The translations under genes were made by a program, and so were the position numbers. Below, piece by piece: positions 12,387 to 24,119 of a stretch of 64,000 nucleotides of DNA; the first letter of the stretch is position 1; every line of letters begins with the position of its first letter. The notes below the pieces were generated by a model. The model saw only the letters and a program-made list of their open reading frames with translations, was not told where the DNA came from and did no database searches. This stretch comes from Neckera pumila (taxonomy: Eukaryota > Streptophyta > Bryopsida > Hypnales > Neckeraceae), in the NCBI GenBank assembly GCA_963969595.1, contig OZ018415.1, positions 4,650,001 to 4,714,000 on the forward strand, read 5' to 3'.

Positions 12387-12606
12387 GGGAACAGTATTGG
12401 GAATCGCGATACGTTGTTGGGAACGAGTTAGGGGAACTTCTGGGAACGGATTTGGGAACTTCTGGGAACGGATTGGAGGAACTTTTGGGAACGGGTTTGG
12501 GAACTTTCGGGGAACTGTTGGGAACGGATTTGGGAACTGTTGGGAACGGATTTGGGAACTGTTGGGGACGGAGTGAGGGAACTTCTGGGAACGGATTTGG
12601 GGAACG
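12387..12606. repeat. GGGAAC minisatellite
   Basis: About 19 GGGAAC-type boxes spaced mostly 10-13 bases apart form a 22-bp unit of the kind GGGAACGGATTTGGGAACT. The overlapping open frames on both strands (Gly/Asn/Phe-rich or Ser/Gln/Phe-rich) follow from the repeat and are not taken as genes. The array begins ~150 bases beyond the conserved upstream element of the minus-strand Ran gene. Confidence 0.9.
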
Positions 12607-13514
12607 TGGATTGTTGTTGGGGCTGCGTTGCTGTTACGCAGTGGAAGGTTGGTGCGTTTTGGAAACGCATACTGAGTTTTGCTTTGCATTTTTGGGGGTG
12701 TGGGGGAGTGTGATATGGATTTGTGTAAACAAATGTTTAGGGCAAGCAACCAAGATGAGGTTTCTTATTGGCTTTTGACTGTGGGGAAGGGCTTTCCATA
12801 GATAGAATTTATTCTATTTAAGGAAGTTTGAGTGGCTACCTTATTCAAAAAGTGAGCGAATGTTTTAGGGAGGGACAGAGCCTCTCGAGTAGTGTAGTTG
12901 TTTGTTCCATTTGCTTTGGGATGTGTAGAAAGTGATGTTCACTAAAGTGATGAAGCTATTTTACACCTACGGATGTGGACTTAGTATGTCAAATATCGAC
13001 CAAAACTCATTTACTTGTCCTCAAGTAAGTAGACTATGTTCCTCTTGAAAACTATGTTTTTGTCCCAAGATTTTGTAGCAATTTCATCTATTGAGAAAGG
13101 AGAATATTTCATGGGGATTAATGCCTATATCAAGAATGTTATTGCGATTTATCCTGTCAGTATGTTTGACTTAATTTACAAAGATCAAAGTTTTGTAATT
13201 CATTTCAAGCAATATGTATGCCACATTTAACTAATTCTAGACTATTCAATGAATTATGGACAAAACATTGTGGGATCCCATGATGTTTGTACAGATCTCT
13301 TGATGTTTTGGATAGATCTCCTGATGTTTTGCACTATCTTTTGATGATCAATTTTTTTTCTGTTGAAGACCGTTATTAATTTTGGACTATCAAAAGTCCA
13401 AAAGTAGTTAAATGAGGATACGTATTGAAAAAGTAGAAAATTGAATGTATTTGAACTTCCAAATGAATCAGCATCTTTTAAATTCACATATTTTCAAAGT
13501 AGTGCAAAATAGTC
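12607..13514. other. Intergenic, nothing seen
   Basis: AT-rich towards the right. A short internal repeat, GATCTC(C/T)TGATGTTTTG, occurs around 13290-13340. No supported gene. Confidence 0.5.
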
Positions 13515-14449
13515 TTAACTCCTAAAGAAGTAACGTACATTTTTGGACTACATAGAAACTTTGGGTAGGTACGTGTAATTAGAGATTTCCATATTTTTGG
13601 CCCAAACTTTAATAGAAGGTGTGGACAAGGAATAACTTTAAGGCCCAACAAATTTCATAGCTTTTGACTACATAGTCAAAAAGTTATTGCATAATATATA
13701 GTTTGTTTCTCAACTCATATAGCCCAGATTGGGCAAATAAAAAGATCACTTTTTTTAGAAACAAAAATTTGAAATTGGTTTTCTAGAGTTATGCATACAT
13801 AAAAAGATTTGAGTCATCCCATTTTTATCAATGGGTCAAAAGTTATGAAGATTTTTAGTTTGCGGGCAATTATGGATTCTCTATTCAAAAATAAACTTTA
13901 AAGTCCTTTATCTTACTCAAGTTTCAATATTTTTTGAAAAAATAAGATCATAGGATGTAGATTGTTTATTACAACATTGCCACCAATGAAATTGGCATCT
14001 TTCAATTTCATACTTAAATTCTTAACAATTTAGTATTTTGAATCATTATCTACTTCTTTCTCCTTACCATTTTTTTCCTCTATGTTGTACAATTCCAAAT
14101 GATGTGAAATTTTTCAAGCATGTAGCTTACTTGTTTAGAAAATGAATCCAAAGAAGCACTAATATTTTGGACATATTTTCATAGAAAAGTGAGCTTGTGA
14201 AGTGAAGCTGCCATGTTTTTTGCAAGGCCAAAAAAATGATTTTAGTGAATTTGAATGCTTATATCTTGCAATCTATATGGGGGAAATTTTTGAAATTTTT
14301 ACTACACATTCTCAAATTAGCATACTACAAGATTCTATGGTTATATGTGCCAAAAGAAGATCTTTTTTCAAAATTTTGTTACTTGTTTTGAAAATGCCAG
14401 TTATTGAGCGATTTTGGTGAAAACATAGTCATGGAACTTTAGAAGTTAA
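13515..14449. mobile_element. Non-coding TTAA-flanked MITE, ~935-bp family, inverted copy
   Basis: The ends read TTAACTCCTAAAG (from 13515) and, reverse-complemented, TTAACTTCTAAAGTTCC (to 14449). The length of 935 bp matches the copy at 53414 (936 bp). The interior is homologous but inverted to the copies at 53414 and 47430; for example GCGGGCAATTATGGATTC near 13862 corresponds to GAATCCATAACTGCCCGC near 48140. The 14202-14420 open frame is incidental. Confidence 0.8.
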
Positions 14450-16078
14450 CTAGCGGTTGGTGCTTGCTATGCTACGCATTCATCATTAGAATTTTATTAG
14501 AGTTTTTTATGTATTAGATAAAATGCGGAACAAAAATTTCAAAAAATCTTCAAATAAAAATTACTAAAATATTTGTATAATTTTGTTTATAAGTAAGCAT
14601 ATATTGAAATGTACAATAGAAATTTATTGAATGATGAATGAAATATATGCAATGGTAAATATTGTAAAAGATACACATTTATTGTAATGCATTCAAAAGT
14701 TGACTCAATTGTTACGAACAATGGCAACCCAAAAACTTGGTGAATTGAAAAGAAAAACTTGTAAATTTCAAAAACTTCATGAACAACTTAATTGTTTTGA
14801 AATCCAAAATCGCTTCAATTGAATAAATTTTTCAAATCATTTGGTAGTAGTAATAGAATTTTGAAATCATAAAAGCTGTAAAAGTGAGATTACAAAGGTG
14901 ATTGCAAACTACTACTCTATTTATGTAATATAACATTGTGTGAAAATATTATTTTTATGTACGCATGATTGAAAGTATTTTTACAAAATATTGAAATTAA
15001 TCATTTCAAAGACTTATTGAAATCATTATAATGCATTCTATTCAAATATATCAAAATTTTACTAATATGTGATAAAATGAATGTGTAGCATAGCAAGCAT
15101 GAGCCCCTATTATTAATGGTAGCATTTGTGATATTGCAGAGGGAGTTATGATTTTAGTAGTATGATTATGATACTTTGGTGTGAACTAGTCAAATCAACT
15201 TAAATACTTTGTTGTCTTGAAAAATAACTAAGCAAAAATCATACATGACAATAACTACTAAACAAAATACTATCAAAAAGAATCAAGATCCAATTTCCAC
15301 CACACCCATTGATGTAGCAACATAAAAATCTTTCCCTGTGTTCCAATAACTAAGGTCTTGAGCAAGGTTCTTGTTATTGAATTCTCCAGTGGACATTGGC
15401 TCATTGTCATTACGAACATACACTTTATTCACACCAGCCTTCTTTGAAGACCAAAGTATTTATCTATCTATCTTTATATTGAACTTGGAAAACATTTGTT
15501 AGTTGTTGTTAGAAATATGAATGGATTCTAAATGTTATAGAATGCATTTTTGAGCAAAATATTAATAACTTATGAATTTTCAAGAGAGCAATGATTTTAG
15601 AAACATGGCACAATTAGGAGTTTAATTAGTTTTTTCCGGGTGTGTGATCCTCTACTTGGAGGATCACCTTTCTATCTTTATTTTGGAGGGAGAAGAAAAT
15701 GAATGATCCTCAAATTAGGAGGAGTACCAAAAAAATGTAGTTGTATTCACCTTATTAAACAAACAAGCAACTACGTTGTAAAAGACTTAATTCTAGAAGG
15801 ACACTACTAACCTCAGTGATAGGTACTGTCTTTGGTGGTTAGGGTCAGCAAAAAATATTTCTAAAAACAAATGCTGGAATTGTTAGAATATTATTTTTTC
15901 AAAAGAAGTTGAATAAAAAAAATGAATATCTCTATTTGTAGGTATTTGACAAATTTAATTAATTATTTAATAGAGAATGCCATCCTTGATCACTAAGTAC
16001 AATATTCAATAAAAAATGATTCAATTTTTTGAACCAATAAGTACATTCTATGTTTCTACACTAACAAAAAAAATCAAC
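14450..16078. other. AT-rich intergenic DNA, nothing seen
   Basis: No open frame or repeat that I can support. The sequence becomes GC-richer sharply after ~16110, where the plus-strand Ran gene region begins. Confidence 0.5.
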
Positions 16079-16108
16079 TCTTAAATGGTCACTTTAAGAG
16101 CATACTAC
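16079..16108 (+). repeat. Direct repeat left of the Ran island
   Basis: CTTAAATGGTCACTTTAAG followed by AGCATACTAC. The same sequence with one change (G for A at base 12) lies at 25407-25435 in the same orientation. The core is an imperfect palindrome (CTTAAA...TTTAAG). Confidence 0.75.
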
Positions 16109-16572
16109 GTTAGCATTGATTGCTTTTCGTGGAAAAGGACCTACTCACACTTCCTCACATGCACGTAAACCACTGCCAACAAACCTCCCGTTCATTTTGC
16201 GGGTGGATTATTTGGTGCAATCAAGCCGTAATCCATGATTACACAAGTTTCCATGCGTAATCGTGGATTACGCATTCTTCATCCACAACTTTCATCTTGG
16301 ACTAGTTCTCTTCATTCAATTGCAATTTCTTGGCAGTAGTTTACGTTGACCAATGCCTCTTGTCGTCGTGCATTTCAGAGGAAAAAGTGCCTCCTCATCG
16401 GGCTCCGCCACCCTCCTCGTCGACCCTTTTATTCCCCGAAATGCCCTCCTCCTTGTGCATTGCTCTCTATAGTACCTTCGGTCCAAATCCTCCTCACTTT
16501 TGTCCAAAGCCAAGCAAATTGAGATTTGATAGTTCCCACAGCACTCCCAATCCAAGGTCCAAGGTCCAAGTA

Positions 16573-16676
16573 GCTTACAAACAACGCACCCTGCGACAGC
16601 CGAGAAAGAGAGCGTGGGGAGCGTGGACACCGGGAATAGGGTTAGGGTACCGTCCAAGGCAGCCCGTGCATATAAA
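16573..16676 (+). promoter_or_regulatory. Promoter of plus-strand Ran gene
   Basis: Contains the conserved block GCTTACAAACAACGCACC (16573-16590), an AGGGTTAGGG telobox-like run (16638-16647; telo-boxes mark many plant growth and translation genes) and a TATAAA box (16671-16676), 283 bases before the ATG. Downstream, GACGGTTCAGA and a CT-rich 5' UTR with CTCTCTTTTTCTCC stretches precede the start codon. Confidence 0.65.
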
Positions 16677-16958
16677 GGCCCTGTTACGCCCGCCAAATTT
16701 CGTATCCCCGTCCCATCTGACGGTTCAGAGCGCATCCATCGACGGCTCAAGGCGCTTCCTTGCACCCTTTCCCGTGCTTCCCCTCTGACACCCGTAAAGG
16801 AGCCTGGCAACCCCGTCTTTCACCAATTCATACCCTTTCTGTTCCTCTCTCGTTTTCTCTCTCTTTTTCTCCTTCTCGTCCTCAAGCTCGAAGCTCAAGC
16901 TTTCGTTTGTTGCACTTCAGCCTCGGATTTGCAGATCGCCTTTGTCCAGCTTCACATT

Positions 16959-18659
16959 ATGGTAAAGCGAATCGTTTCGGTCTCTCCGTTTTTTTTTTCA
17001 GGGTCGATTAGCGTCACGGGATCGATTTGTAGGAGTATTTTGGTGGAGTGGTAGTGATTGTGCGATTGCAGTTGGGTGGATTGCCGCAGTAGTTGTGGAT
17101 CAATTGTGAGAGTAGGGCATTGTGATTATCTGGCGTGGATGTGTTCTGTTGGATTGAGCGTACTAGGGATTTTGGGTAAATGTTCGCGTGGTTTTCGTTC
17201 GGGTGGCATAATTGAAAGTCATAGGGTTTTGGAACTTTTGTGGATTTTATGTAAACTGGAGAGGATTGTGGTTTCATGCGATGATTTTGAGATAGTTTTG
17301 GAGTTTTCGTTGGGATGCGTGGTTAGTAACGGGCTGGATATTTATGCAGGCTTTGCCCGGGCAGCAAACCCCGGAGAACTGCCCCAGCTTCAAGCTCGTC
17401 ATTGTCGGAGATGGTGGAACAGGTATGCTTTTCGATTCTGAAGTGCTCGGCAGTGATTTTGTCGTAGAGTGCATGGCAACGAGAGGGGTTATTTTTCTCG
17501 CGGAATTGGCGTTTGATGTGCGTTTGCACGTGATGGCGGTGGTTCTACTTTTCGTTGGAGAGGGTGTATTGAATCTGGGAGTCAAATGCGGTGATTCGGT
17601 TGTGACTAATGTTGTTTATTGGTTGATGCAGGGAAGACTACCTTTGTGAAACGCCATTTGACTGGTGAATTCGAGAAGAAATACGAACGTGAGTGCTTGC
17701 TGGCTTATTAAATGCGCTTTTTTGACACGCATGGTGTTGTGATTGCGCCATGACATGCGATTGGCAGTCGGATTTAGGGTTTTACGGAGGAACTGATCGT
17801 GGCTGTGTTGTGCAGCTACCATCGGCGTGGAGGTGCACCCGCTGGACTTCTACACGAACTGCGGGCGCATTCGGTTTTACTGCTGGGATACCGCCGGTCA
17901 AGAGAAATTCGGAGGATTGCGTGATGGATACTAGTGAGTCCATGTCCCCTTGTTCGATTTGATCAGAACTACTCAGACAGGACTTCAGCAATTGAATTTG
18001 GACAAGCGATTGCGATTAAGTGTAAAGTGTTGTGCCTGACGAGGTGTGCGTTGGTTTTGCAGCATCCACGGTCAGTGTGCCATCATCATGTTCGACGTGA
18101 CGGCTCGTCTGACGTACAAGAACGTTCCGACTTGGCATCGCGACCTTTGCAGGGTGTGCGAGAACATTCCGATCGTGCTGTGTGGCAACAAGGTGGACGT
18201 GAAGAACCGGCAGGTGAAGGCGAAGCAGGTGACATTCCACCGGAAGAAGAACCTGCAGTACTACGAGATTTCGGCCAAGTCGAACTACAATTTCGAGAAG
18301 CCTTACCTGTATCTGGCGAGGAAGCTTGCAGGGTAAGCACCTGGGCATCGGTAGATGTAACTGGATGCTTGGAACTTGCCTGTGGCCCGAATTCGTAGAG
18401 TGCAAGCTGATGTTGGTGCAGCTGGTTGTTTTTGATAGTGAGCTTTTGTGTCCTGGAGTGTTTTTATGAAGTTTGTGGTCCTGACTTGATTTGTGCCTTG
18501 TTCTGCAGTGACGTGAACCTGCACTTCGTGGAATCTGTTGCCCTGGCTCCTCCTGAGGTTCAAATCGACTTGCAGGCGGTTCAAGAGTACGAGGCCCAGA
18601 TTAATGCTGCATCGTTGCTTCCCCTTCCCGATGATGATGAGGACACCTTCGACAGCTAG
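16959..18659 (+). CDS. RAN: Ran GTP-binding nuclear protein, complete gene
   Basis: Six exons: 16959-16961 (ATG alone, then a GTAAAG donor), 17350-17422, 17632-17688, 17816-17933, 18063-18332 and 18509-18659 (stop TAG). Exon lengths (3, 73, 57, 118, 270 and 151) and phases are identical to the minus-strand copy. The 223-residue product has GDGGTGKT (~21-28), T46 in switch I, DTAGQE (~69-74), NKVD (~126-129), SAK (~154-156) and an acidic DDDEDTF tail, and lacks a prenylation site, all typical of Ran. The nuclear transport role follows from the family. Position 184 is Val where the other copy has Pro. The very short first coding exon places intron 1 directly after the start codon, so the 5' UTR intron may affect expression. 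No damage seen; likely functional. Confidence 0.96.
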
Positions 18660-19306
18660 ATCGATGTCGTTTGTGGTCGATCAGATGCCGAGCTAGTCGG
18701 CCCTATTCCTCAAGTACACTGATACACAGCCGTGTGCATCGGACGGCTGGTGGTCAGGTCCTTGCAGTTTATGGAAGTTCTTTTTCCCAATTTTTTCTTT
18801 AGATTGTTTCTGTCATTCCTGGACACAGCGTAGCTGTGGTTGGTGGACGCCGTCGTTCATGAGAATGGTAGAGCGAGGCACGAGACATGGAGAATGTACA
18901 TGTGACCGGTTGAAGTTGTGTTACGTGAGAGTTCTACACCCTGCAGCCTCGTTCCATTTTATCTTTTCGATTTTGCATCGCATCTCTGGTCCTGGACTTA
19001 GGAGCATGCGAGGGTCAATTGTGGAAGATAGAAGTGGGGTACGTTGCTGATTGCACCCCCTTGACGACAGTCTGTGCGCTGTTGTTGAAGAAATATGAAA
19101 TACGAAATACGAAATCGATTGGGTGCGGTGTGCCCGCATGCCAACTCTAGCTTGCAATTCTGTTGTTTTCTTCTGTTTGCAAAGTTTTAATTGCTCTGGG
19201 CGAGTTTTGTACAGCTAGTATCGTACGATGTGATTCCTGGAATCTGTATTGACTGTAGTTTCGGGGCATTACTGAGAGTCGTCAGGCATTTGTATTTGCA
19301 TGGTTT
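18660..19306 (+). other. 3' UTR and downstream flank of plus-strand Ran
   Basis: The first ~75 bases after the stop match the 3' UTR of the minus-strand copy (shared CAGATGCCGAGCTAGTCGGC). After the shared GATACACAGC the two diverge. No other gene seen. Confidence 0.6.
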
Positions 19307-19789
19307 GTGATCCTTCTGGAAAAAGCAGCAAAAATTGCCAAAATACAGAACCTGGTGATCCAAGTCTTCGTCATTTTCTTTTGTGACTCAAAAAATCACA
19401 AGGTGAGAATATCCAGCACCTTCCATTGCAACAACTGCCCCAATAGTGTGGATGCAAAAATGATTACGTCCATCCTTGAGGCGTCCTTGATGTCATCCGA
19501 AGGACACGACGTCTTCTTTGGTGTTTCAGGGTTAATAATAAAGCAACATAACAATTTTGTGCGACTGACCTTGAAGTGAGACATTGCAATAGAGTACGAG
19601 ACCGCCTATGCACTTGCAACAATTGATACTATCAAAGGTTCTACTAGAGGCTTGGAAATTACTACCAGCTACTTTAATGAGATGAAACGCCACGAAACAA
19701 AGTCTGTGTTACAAAATATTATGATTGCTTTAGGTGAACAAGATGAGCATCATAGATTCAGATTTTGTTGGTTCTCGGGTAGTCTATAG
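19307..19789 (+). pseudogene. Gene fragment of unknown function with in-frame TGA
   Basis: A 90-codon open stretch from an ATG at 19307 stops at TGA 19577-19579, then continues open in the same frame for 69 codons to TAG at 19787. Composition is protein-like: mixed charged residues, one CNNC motif, few low-complexity runs. I do not recognise the family. It lies between segments shared by the two Ran flanks (18660 onwards and ~19940), so it may have been inserted after the duplication. It could be a decayed transposon or host gene fragment. Confidence 0.4.
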
Positions 19790-19977
19790 ACTCTTTTGGG
19801 CCATGATGCATTGATCACTTCAAAAATCCACAGCAAATTTCGTACTTTGTCAAAAAAATATAATTTCAATTGCTCTCACTATTTCTCACACTTGCCTTGA
19901 GAAAAAAATTGAAAAATTTCAGCAATTGCATGAGACCAAACTCCTAATTCTGACCGCAATGGGCTGTTTTACCTTAG

Positions 19978-20171
19978 ATGCCAATTTCATTTGTCTTCCA
20001 AGAAAATTTTACTGAAGTTTTCTTTGAGAAGTTTAACCCTTCCCAATTTAGTTTTCAGCTCCTGTTGAGGACCGCGGGACGCACCTTGCCGCGTGAGCTG
20101 CACAGGGCTTCTGCCAGGCAGCACTTGGGCCCTCGCTTCCCCTTGCAGAGATTTTTCCATGCCAGCCGGTA
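19978..20171 (+). other. Possible first exon with organelle-presequence-like coding
   Basis: The frame opening at 19978 contains, at about 20055-20171, a segment rich in Arg, Leu, Ala and His with almost no acidic residues, ending RFFHASR just before a plausible GTATGAG donor. That composition suits a mitochondrial targeting presequence. I could not find convincing following exons, so it may be a decayed gene start or chance. Confidence 0.25.
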
Positions 20172-23100
20172 TGAGCCCCTTTGCATCACCCGCTCTCGTC
20201 TTTGGGGTTGGACACAATGCGATCGATACATCAATGGTCGAGTCTCGGGCGATTTGGGCGAGAACTCAACTGTCGTGCGTGATTTTTATGTTTTTTTCTT
20301 TGTTTCATTGTTCGGTGCTTGGAAGAAAGGCCTACATTTTCGATTGAGGGTTCTAGCTCTGTTCGCATGGGGCGAGAATTCGCATGCTGACAAGGTCGTG
20401 GCTGCCCTCGTTTTTGTGTTTCTTTCTTTCCGGGTCATGGCGCGGGGCTTCGAAGGAAACCCTAGATTTTCTGTGGGAATCCATGGGCATGGAAGTACGT
20501 CTCCCTCTTGATTGAGAATTCTGTTCGCTCGATCGGTTGGCTGCGGTATCGACGCGGTGATGAAACTCTGAAACGACCGAGAAGCCCGAATTGGTCTGAT
20601 TGTTTTTCCCCATGTACCAGTTCTGAAGAGCTCACCATGGGGATTTCTTTTGTCCGATTTCTATTGTTATTTATTGACTTGGCACGTGCAGCGTTTTTGG
20701 GGATATGAAATTTGCCCCCCACCTCAAGTATATGTTTCACATTATGATCAATCGAATTGGTCATTCTAAGACCATGAATGGGTGGTTAAATTCATTACGC
20801 AGTGGGATATGCGAAATCGCGGTACCCTCTCTAGTATAAGCTAGTTGTGCCTCACTTGGAAAGCCCGGATGTAGTCGTCGATGTTCCCGGATACCCTATA
20901 TACAGGGCTGGAAGCCTTGGTGCTGCAGTTCACATAGCATGTAAACGGAGTATTATACCTTAATATCAGCTTTTGCGAGGGCAACCTAAGAAGTGGATTG
21001 GTATTGATGAGCAGGTCAGTTGGACGAGTTCGGGATAGCAACTGGAGCCGAGCGGGAGGAGCTGGAATGGAAGAGTCAGGTACTGGGGGCTCCAGCAATT
21101 TAGGGGTGTTTTTCATGGCAGTGTCTTTCTCTTGTAGGACCGGTTTGACTCTGTTGTTTCGTCTTCTGCAGGGCAGGAGGCGATTCGATCTTGAACCTCC
21201 CCGTGAACCTTTCGGCACCAAATTGATTGTGACTCCAGCTATGGAGTGATTAGGAAGTTGATGGTTTGTTGAGTCAGTGAGTTCATTGTCACTTTTGTAT
21301 TGTGTTTCTAGTTGTACTGTACCCGAAAAGTCTTGGGTGCCTTTGCTGGTGATGCCTGTGTAAAGTGCATTATTTTAGTTTCTTTTGTGGGCATTGACTT
21401 GAGAAGATTTGGCAAGAGGTTTAGGGTTGATTGATAGGTGGATTTCTTAGTTTTTGAATCTCGTTGCGGTCTTAGGTTGACTGGAAAGGAAATTGGTTGT
21501 GGACGAGCGTGACCTGTGTGACTGTGTACTCGACTTGCAGGAAGCTCCTGCAATTGTGGATTGTGGGTTGCTCAGGAGGCATCGGTGGTAAGGATTCTGA
21601 TCTTAATAGTAATTTTTTGACTGAAACTGAATGGGGGAGTTCTCTCTCTTTATTACCGATCAGTAATACTATCATTTTGAATGGAATCTGCTAGAAGCGT
21701 ATAAGGAATTGGGTATGCTTGGTGTAGAAGCGGATCCTGCTATAGATGCTGATGTAGTTGTAATTCAGGTCATCCTGAAGCCGGATCATTTAGTTTTACT
21801 CTAAATTATTATATGAATGCGTAAATATTAAGAGGCACAGTAAGGTTTACTTGATTGTAAATACACATACCTCCGGACTTGCCGCGACATTGATTTGTCG
21901 CTTCTTTTTGAGAGGCTCATTGTCGCCAATTGCCGAAGCTAAGGCAGGGTGTGTGGAATGCCATTGCTCTAACAGAGGATGGGCATGATATAACATGCTT
22001 CCATTTGGAGAAGGGAAACCCACGAGTGCCCTGTATGTACCCAGGTTTTTGAGGTAATGAGCTTGCTGTGATTTCTCGCTGAGTTCTCATACTCATTGAA
22101 TTGGCCTTTGGTGGAAATTTGTTTGCTATTTGTTCAGCTAAGTTTTTTTATTGCTTGCTTGGCACTTAGTCATCTAAATCTTGAATGAGTTGGTATTTGT
22201 TAGGAGTTTTGCGTGAACATAGCATGGAAACTTTTAGACCTGTTCCTACTTTAGCTTACAAGTTTGTGGGTGCATGTGTGTGATGTGGCAGTTGAAGGTG
22301 ATCGGAGTGGGTGGACAATCTGGACATGATGAACACCACTAGGAGTATTGATTGTTGTTCACTCTGTGTAAAATCTAGCGGTTTGCTTGGTGAGTACTAG
22401 AGGCAGCCTTGAGTAAATCTGGAATGGCCTGTGTATCTCTGGCATGGCCTGGGGTAGTTAGAGGGTTGCTTCTGATTCGACCATTCTGAAGCTTGCTATT
22501 CTGAAGACCTTAGAAGTTTAGTGTAAAACCTCCATTCTGACTACAGGACCTTGCATGCCGTCCTATGTGCTTCTGGGAATCTGTGATGCATTAATTAGAC
22601 GGATACTTGGATAGCATTGTGTGAAACTTACAGGTGCTGCCATACATGCCACAGATCTATGTTACTTGGACCCCTGCTGCAGCGTACCGGTATGATGTCC
22701 GCTGCATTTACTATAGGATGGATTGCTGTCGCTACGGGTACAGCGGCGACGGAACAGTGAGTTCGTTCCACCATCGGAGTGACTGTGTGTAAGGAGTCTT
22801 CTGAGTCGGCTTATGAGTCCCACTAAGTTTACAATAGACTTATTTTTTTTGAAAAATCTCTGGTGTTGGAATTTGACGCTAACAGTTGCCAGTTCAGCAG
22901 GAGCCAAAAATAACTGCACAGTACAACTTGCAGTAAAGTCTTCCTTTGCTTGTGCCCCCCAAAAAACACAAAAACCCAACTGTACAAGTGGGTACCGGTC
23001 AAGAATAAGTCAAGAATAGGTCCCGACATCTGAACTCTGAGCCACTGAATGTGCAGGAGGGAAGTTACTGCACTTGAAATTGTAAGTTACTTTCGTCATG

Positions 23101-24119
23101 ACTCAGACATTGTACTTTAAAAGGGATCTGGGTGAGTCCTCGAAGATGGCCGTGCTGCACCGCCCAACCAGCTGCCGTGGCTCACCAGAATTGTCCTGCA
23201 ACGATGGGCCCGCCGCACTTGACCGAGTAAGGGAAGGGATCATTAAGTTTAAGGAGAGGAAATTAAGTGCTGGATTTCCCGATAACCTACAGTAATTAAT
23301 TTAAGCTTGGGGGGTTCGTCGTGAATGATTCAATCCCACCTGCTGGTAACAGACTCCGTCACTGTCGATCTCCAGTTTTTTGAGTTGGAGTTGGACCCAA
23401 CTCTTGAGAATTTCTGTAGCTTTTCCGTGTTTGGTACTGAGAACCGAGATGGAATAGGTGAGGTAAAAATGGAACTAGGACTTGGTCGGGCTGTGGTCCA
23501 TCTGCTGATGGGTAGCTTTGGCGGTCTTGAGGGATGTGCTCTGGTCATGGGGCTGAAGAATAGGCAAGGAGGCGAGGGCTCGAGTGGGGGTCTTGGGCGG
23601 CCGGCCAGGAGGTGGTGGTTGCCGGCGAACAGGGCAGTTCATGCCTTCTTTGGCGATCCAATCGCATTCCGTGGAATTGGTCTCTGAGAAGGAGTCAAAA
23701 CCAGTTTGGGTTCGGAGACGACGGGCGTTGCGTGTTACTGTTCTTCATGGGACGCAGTTCCATTACTGCAGTCTCCTTTCTCCTCTCTCGAAGTGCTGAT
23801 GCTCCCACATTGAGAAGCAGCTTCTGGTGCTGATTAATTAGTTTTCCCGATTCGTGCCACTCTCTATAATCTTGTTGTTTTCTGGGACGGGATTCGCACG
23901 GGGTTTTGAGACGCTGCTCAAGAGAGCTTGCGAAGCTCATTTGATGTCTTTTCTTCTTTTTGTTCTTGCTGCTGTGCTTTGTAATTCGATTTCGCATTGA
24001 GTGAGTCCGATTTTCTTTGTTTGGCCTCGGTTCATTCTTCAGGCGATTAATCTGACTAGGAAAGCGTGCGAGTAGCTAGGGAGCGGAGTTCGAGATCTTC
24101 ACGAACTTCAAGAAGTCTT
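20172..24119. other. GC-richer tract with no gene I can assemble
   Basis: Base composition is gene-like. Short exon-like pieces with splice-like borders appear on the plus strand: about 21540-21589 (after CTTGCAG, before GTAAGG), 21694-21770 and 22291-22340. They do not join into a recognisable protein. Open frames at 20998-21249, 23098-23295 and 23325-23687 have no family features. This may be the ruin of an intron-rich gene or a non-coding transcript region. Confidence 0.3.

Noticed and set aside
12265..12778. Overlapping ORFs of 80-157 codons on both strands
   Set aside because: They are translations of the GGGAAC minisatellite.
11978..16959. Bidirectional promoter between the two complete Ran genes
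   Set aside because: The ATGs are ~5 kb apart with a MITE between, and each gene has its own conserved upstream block, so independent promoters are more likely.
16962..17349. Open frame 17058-17441 across Ran intron 1 as a longer N-terminus
   Set aside because: Splice signals and the two sister copies agree that ATG is followed by an intron; the frame is intronic read-through into exon 2.
19978..20511. 177-codon ORF taken as a whole gene
   Set aside because: Only the first ~65 codons have coding character; the rest reads across a likely splice donor into intron-like sequence.
22291..22340. KVIGVGG string resembling the FtsZ nucleotide-binding start
   Set aside because: Only seven residues match, the following Gly-rich loop is not conserved and the frame stops within 10 codons.
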